NCBI GenBank assembly: GCA_012184525.1
Contig: WOFQ01000014.1
Location: 682,001-746,000 of the forward strand
DNA: 64,000 nt
Direction: 5' to 3'
DNA from: Xenoacremonium recifei
Taxonomy: Eukaryota; Ascomycota; Sordariomycetes; Hypocreales; Nectriaceae
A program made the translations under genes and the position numbers. The notes below the pieces were generated by a model, which saw only the letters and a list, made by a program, of their open reading frames with translations, was not told the DNA's origin and searched no databases. Shown here piece after piece: positions 61,092 to 64,000 of this stretch. Every line of letters begins with the position of its first letter. The stretch's first letter is position 1.

Positions 61092-61461
61092 CACTGTATT
61101 CACTGCTCAGTACCCACTTTTTACAGGTTATAAGCCCGGGTTAGCTCATACTTATTAACATATTCACTTATTCACTTATTCACTTATTCACTTATTCACT
61201 TATTCACTTATTCACTTATTCACTTATTCACTTATTCACTTATTCACTTATTCACTTATTCACTTATTCAATCTATTCAAGATGTCTTTCTGAAAAGATT
61301 ATAGTTGATGGATCCCTTGAGCTTCGGAAAGGAGGTCTTTTCAGAAGATATGTTGAATAGATTGAATAAGTGAATAAGTGAATAAGTGAATATGTTAATA
61401 AGTATGAGCTAACCCGGGCTCATAACCTGTAAAAAGTGGGTACTGAGCAGTGAATACAGTG
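61092..61461. mobile_element. Fold-back element with long inverted repeats
   Basis: The left arm 61092-61280 and right arm 61353-61461 are reverse complements, nearly identical over more than 80 bases (shared blocks CACTGTATTCACTGCTCAG, TACCCACTTTTTACAGG, CCCGGGTTAGCTCATAC). A 72-base centre separates them. A further copy of the terminal block lies at about 61048-61066. The arms differ in length because of the octamer array. Confidence 0.75.
61161..61270. repeat. Tandem array of an 8-base unit (ATTCACTT), about 14 copies
   Basis: 110 bases of perfect head-to-tail octamers inside the left arm. The right arm carries only about three copies in reverse (AAGTGAAT, 61365-61391). Confidence 0.9.
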
Positions 61462-61845
61462 AAAGGAAAATTGGTGTATTGACGTTGATGATTTCTATCA
61501 GCTAGGTTGGATACACAGGGCCCTTATGTATTCAAATTCCTCGGCTTCCTATCAGTCCGATCTTATTTAGCCTGAATAGGTCGGTATTCTAATCTATCCG
61601 ATTTCCTGTAAGCCGGCGACTTTTCGGTGACTTTCCAGCGACTTCCTTCATCCGGCACATCCGATTACCCCTCTTTTGGTGAGGTATTTACGATAGCTGT
61701 GTGTTTCTAACAACTGTGTGTTTTATATATAGTTTTATGTGATATATATATATAGCTATTTATGTGATATATATATAGCTGCATTTTATATAGAGCTATA
61801 TATATTGTATCTGAATAGGGGTATGTGTTGTCTGTAGGTTGTGTC

Positions 61846-62100
61846 CAGGGCTGTGAAATTATTCTTTAGTATTTTTTTAATATTATTTATTATTATTATA
61901 AATATCAGTATATTCAATAGATTCCTAAATTTATCCTTCTTATATAATAGTATATATAATTCAATATATATACATTTAATAGATGCCTCTCTAGGAGGCA
62001 GGGCTGTGATTTTAGTCACTTTAGTCTAGTCTACCCCCGGAATAAGACTAATTAGTCAGACTAAGACTAAAGACTAAAGACTAAAGACTAAAAAAATATA
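61846..62100. mobile_element. Two more CAGGGCTGTG ends, broken hAT-type copies
   Basis: CAGGGCTGTGAAATTATTC starts at 61846 and CAGGGCTGTGATTTTAGTC at 61999. They match the right and left ends of the complete short element, respectively. No closing inverted end is found for either, so they are truncated or nested. Confidence 0.6.
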
Positions 62101-62269
62101 TATTATATATACTATATATCTCTATAATATATAGCAATTTATTCTATATAATATATATTTAATTAAATATAGTTATATTTTTTCCTTAGTCCTTTAGTCC
62201 GATCAAGACTAAGAATATAATATATATATATATATATAAATAAAGAGATCTATATATAATGACTAAGAG

Positions 62270-62998
62270 GCTTTAATAAACCTAATGATAAGGTATATAA
62301 ATTAAATAAAGCCTTATATAGATTGAAATAGTTACCTCAATTATAATACTAATATTTAGCTTTAAAATTTAAACTAAAGGGTTTTTTACTACTTCCCTAT
62401 AATAAGGCTATAGTTATTTATAAAACCTTAAATACTATAATATCATATTATATTGAGAACCTGATTATATCAGAACATAATATAATTAAAATAAATAATA
62501 GCATTAATAATATAAAAGAATGTATTGAAATACAAGAATTAGGACCTATAAGTGAGTTTCTAGGAATAGATATCAAATATAATATATAAAAAGCCTATAT
62601 AAAAATATACTAGAACTGATATTTAGATAAAATAAAAGAGGGATATAATAAGGGCTATTTAAACCCTATTTCTAGCCATATAGAGTTAAGTATAAATCTA
62701 AAGGCTTCTAATAAATTAGCTAGTCTTAAAGAAATAATTTTATTCTAATAATAAATAGGGTCTTTATTATATTTAGCCCTAGAAATAAGGCTTGATATTA
62801 CTTTTATAGTTAATAAGTACTCTAGATTTTCTAATAACCCTAATAATCAGTATTTCAGAGCCTTGAATAGAATTTACAAATATTTAAATTATTTTTATAT
62901 TTTAAGGCTATATCATGGTTTAAAAAAATAAGCTTATATATCTTAATAGGCTATACTGATACTGCAGTACTGTGGGGGGTGGGGGTGGGGTGGGGGAG
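62270..62998 (+). mobile_element. Ty1/copia retrotransposon relic: reverse transcriptase and RNase H, RIP-mutated
   Basis: Plus-strand translation gives VYKLNKALYRLK then a stop where copia elements have Gln (62290-62330), a stop-interrupted reading of the later RT region, and IGSLLYLALEIRLDITFIV with SRFSNNPNNQYFRALNRI at about 62754-62880, then a stretch like the start of RNase H. Several stops fall where Gln is expected, as CAA or CAG turned to TAA or TAG. A G-rich polypurine tract at 62974-62998 follows in the right orientation for a 3' LTR. Confidence 0.8.
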
Positions 62999-63231
62999 TG
63001 TAATTAAATCCCATAGCCGTTATAACACATACAGCTACAGCCTCTTATTGCAAAATTACTGAAATATACTTAGGAATCGGCTTTAAGATATATATACTAA
63101 AAATATTACTATATATATATAATATATATCAAGTGAATATTAGGTTCGATAGCAGTAGAAGTGATTTGAATGGCTGTGTGTTTTGAATAGCTGTATATAT
63201 TACATTTGAGGCCTCCCACCTTGACTCCTAG

Positions 63232-63300
63232 TAGGGCTGTGAAATTATTCCTTAGTCTTTAGTATATTATTATAAACGCTACTTATTATATAGGGCTTTT
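63232..63300. mobile_element. Broken hAT-type end
   Basis: TAGGGCTGTGAAATTATTCC starts at 63232, one base off the CAGGGCTGTG end. No partner end is found. Confidence 0.45.
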
Positions 63301-63334
63301 AGAAATACTATTTTATAGTTTTCTGGCCTATAAG

Positions 63335-63603
63335 CAGGGCTGTAAAATTATTCCTTAGTCCTTAGTCTTAGTTTAGTCTGGACTAAGGATTTTTAGTACT
63401 ATTCTACAGGAGGAAAGGACTAAGAATTCTTAGTCTTAATCCAGACTAAACTAATTAGTTTTATTCTGCCTTTTAGTAAAATAAAACTAAGAAATCTTAG
63501 TCCGGATTAAAGGACTAAAAATATATATATATAGCTATATTTAATTAAATATATATTATATAGAGTAAATAGCTATATATTATAGCTATATAGAATATAT
63601 AGA

Positions 63604-63644
<41 letters not shown>

Positions 63645-63809
63645 AATTAGATTTCTTATTTAATATTTTCAGATATAATTTTAGTCCTTAGTCCTTAGTC
63701 TTAGTTTAGTCCGGACTAAGATTTCTTAGTTTTAGTCTGCCCTTTAATAGACTAATAATTCTAAGTCTGGATTAAGGACCGGACCAAAAAAACTAAAATC
63801 ACAGCCCTG
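63335..63809. mobile_element. hAT-type non-autonomous element with perfect 8-base target duplication (475 bases)
   Basis: It begins CAGGGCTGTAAAATTATTCC and ends AAAATCACAGCCCTG. The flanks are CCTATAAG at 63327-63334 and CCTATAAG at 63810-63817, a perfect 8-base direct repeat as hAT transposases make. The interior holds CTTAGT/ACTAAG blocks around a TA-rich core at 63520-63650 and has no coding frame. The duplication is intact while the surrounding DNA is decayed. Confidence 0.87.
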
Positions 63810-64000
63810 CCTATAAGTACTAGAAAGGGTCTCTAAAATTATAGCCTTATTATTTAATTAAAGCCCTTAACAACCTACCTAGCTCTATATTTTATATTAT
63901 TATTTCCATCCCTTTTAATTTGATATATTTATGAGATTCTAGATTTCTTAGTTTTCTAATTTATTTATTTTATTTCATATAGCTTTTAGCTAATTATCCT

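Larger units (their letters stand above)
60124..64000. other. AT-rich gene-free region with transposon relics
   Basis: From about 60,240 the base composition turns strongly AT-rich. The elements recognised are listed one by one. The remaining sequence is mostly TA-rich low-complexity DNA with no coding frame. Confidence 0.85.

Noticed and set aside
61161..61270. Regular repeats that could suggest a CRISPR array
   Set aside because: Units are 8 bases with no spacers; it is a simple tandem array in a fungal fold-back element.
61786..62029. Ile-rich 62-77 codon frames on both strands
   Set aside because: They are products of TA-rich low-complexity DNA around broken transposon ends.

Overview
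The window is nuclear DNA of a filamentous ascomycete, most likely a Sordariomycete. The evidence is short (about 45-110 base) introns with GTRNGT donors and CTRAY branch sites, closely packed single-copy housekeeping genes on both strands, a classic run of fungal Zn2Cys6 regulators, and an AT-rich right end with transposon relics whose glutamine codons have become stops, as repeat-induced point mutation (RIP) does. I cannot name the species.

Layout. Bases 1-44,380 are mostly conserved core genes: ubc6 (cut by the left edge, minus), a complex I B2-type subunit (plus), a P5B transport ATPase (minus), nap1, D-3-phosphoglycerate dehydrogenase, class V myosin, fap7/AK6 and ham1 ITPase (all plus), a ZUP1-like C78 peptidase, a Rheb GTPase and a WAPL-type cohesin release factor (all minus), uracil phosphoribosyltransferase (plus), elongation factor elf1 (minus), a URC1/GTP cyclohydrolase II-like gene with 20 exons including two 4-base microexons (plus), a small unknown protein (plus), ribosomal protein eS1 (plus), an IMO32/ABHD11-like hydrolase (minus) and an unusual fusion of an NRPS-type adenylation domain with a ferric-reductase-like membrane oxidoreductase (minus).

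Bases 44,381-60,123 are accessory. After 3.9 kb without a clear gene come a single-pass membrane protein, a sugar-type MFS transporter, a DUF1479 iron/2-oxoglutarate-type oxygenase, a Zn2Cys6 regulator, a medium-chain reductase and a second Zn2Cys6 regulator. Two divergent promoters here carry perfect inverted repeats that look like regulator operators. Together this reads as a small, locally regulated catabolic or secondary-metabolism cluster; its substrate is unknown.

Bases 60,124-64,000 are AT-rich and gene-free. They hold a RIP-mutated Ty1/copia reverse transcriptase/RNase H relic with polypurine tract, two hAT-type non-autonomous elements with 8-base target duplications, broken ends of more copies, and a fold-back element with an octamer tandem array. 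Exon coordinates were derived by hand from splice signals; where exon sums are quoted they divide evenly by three.
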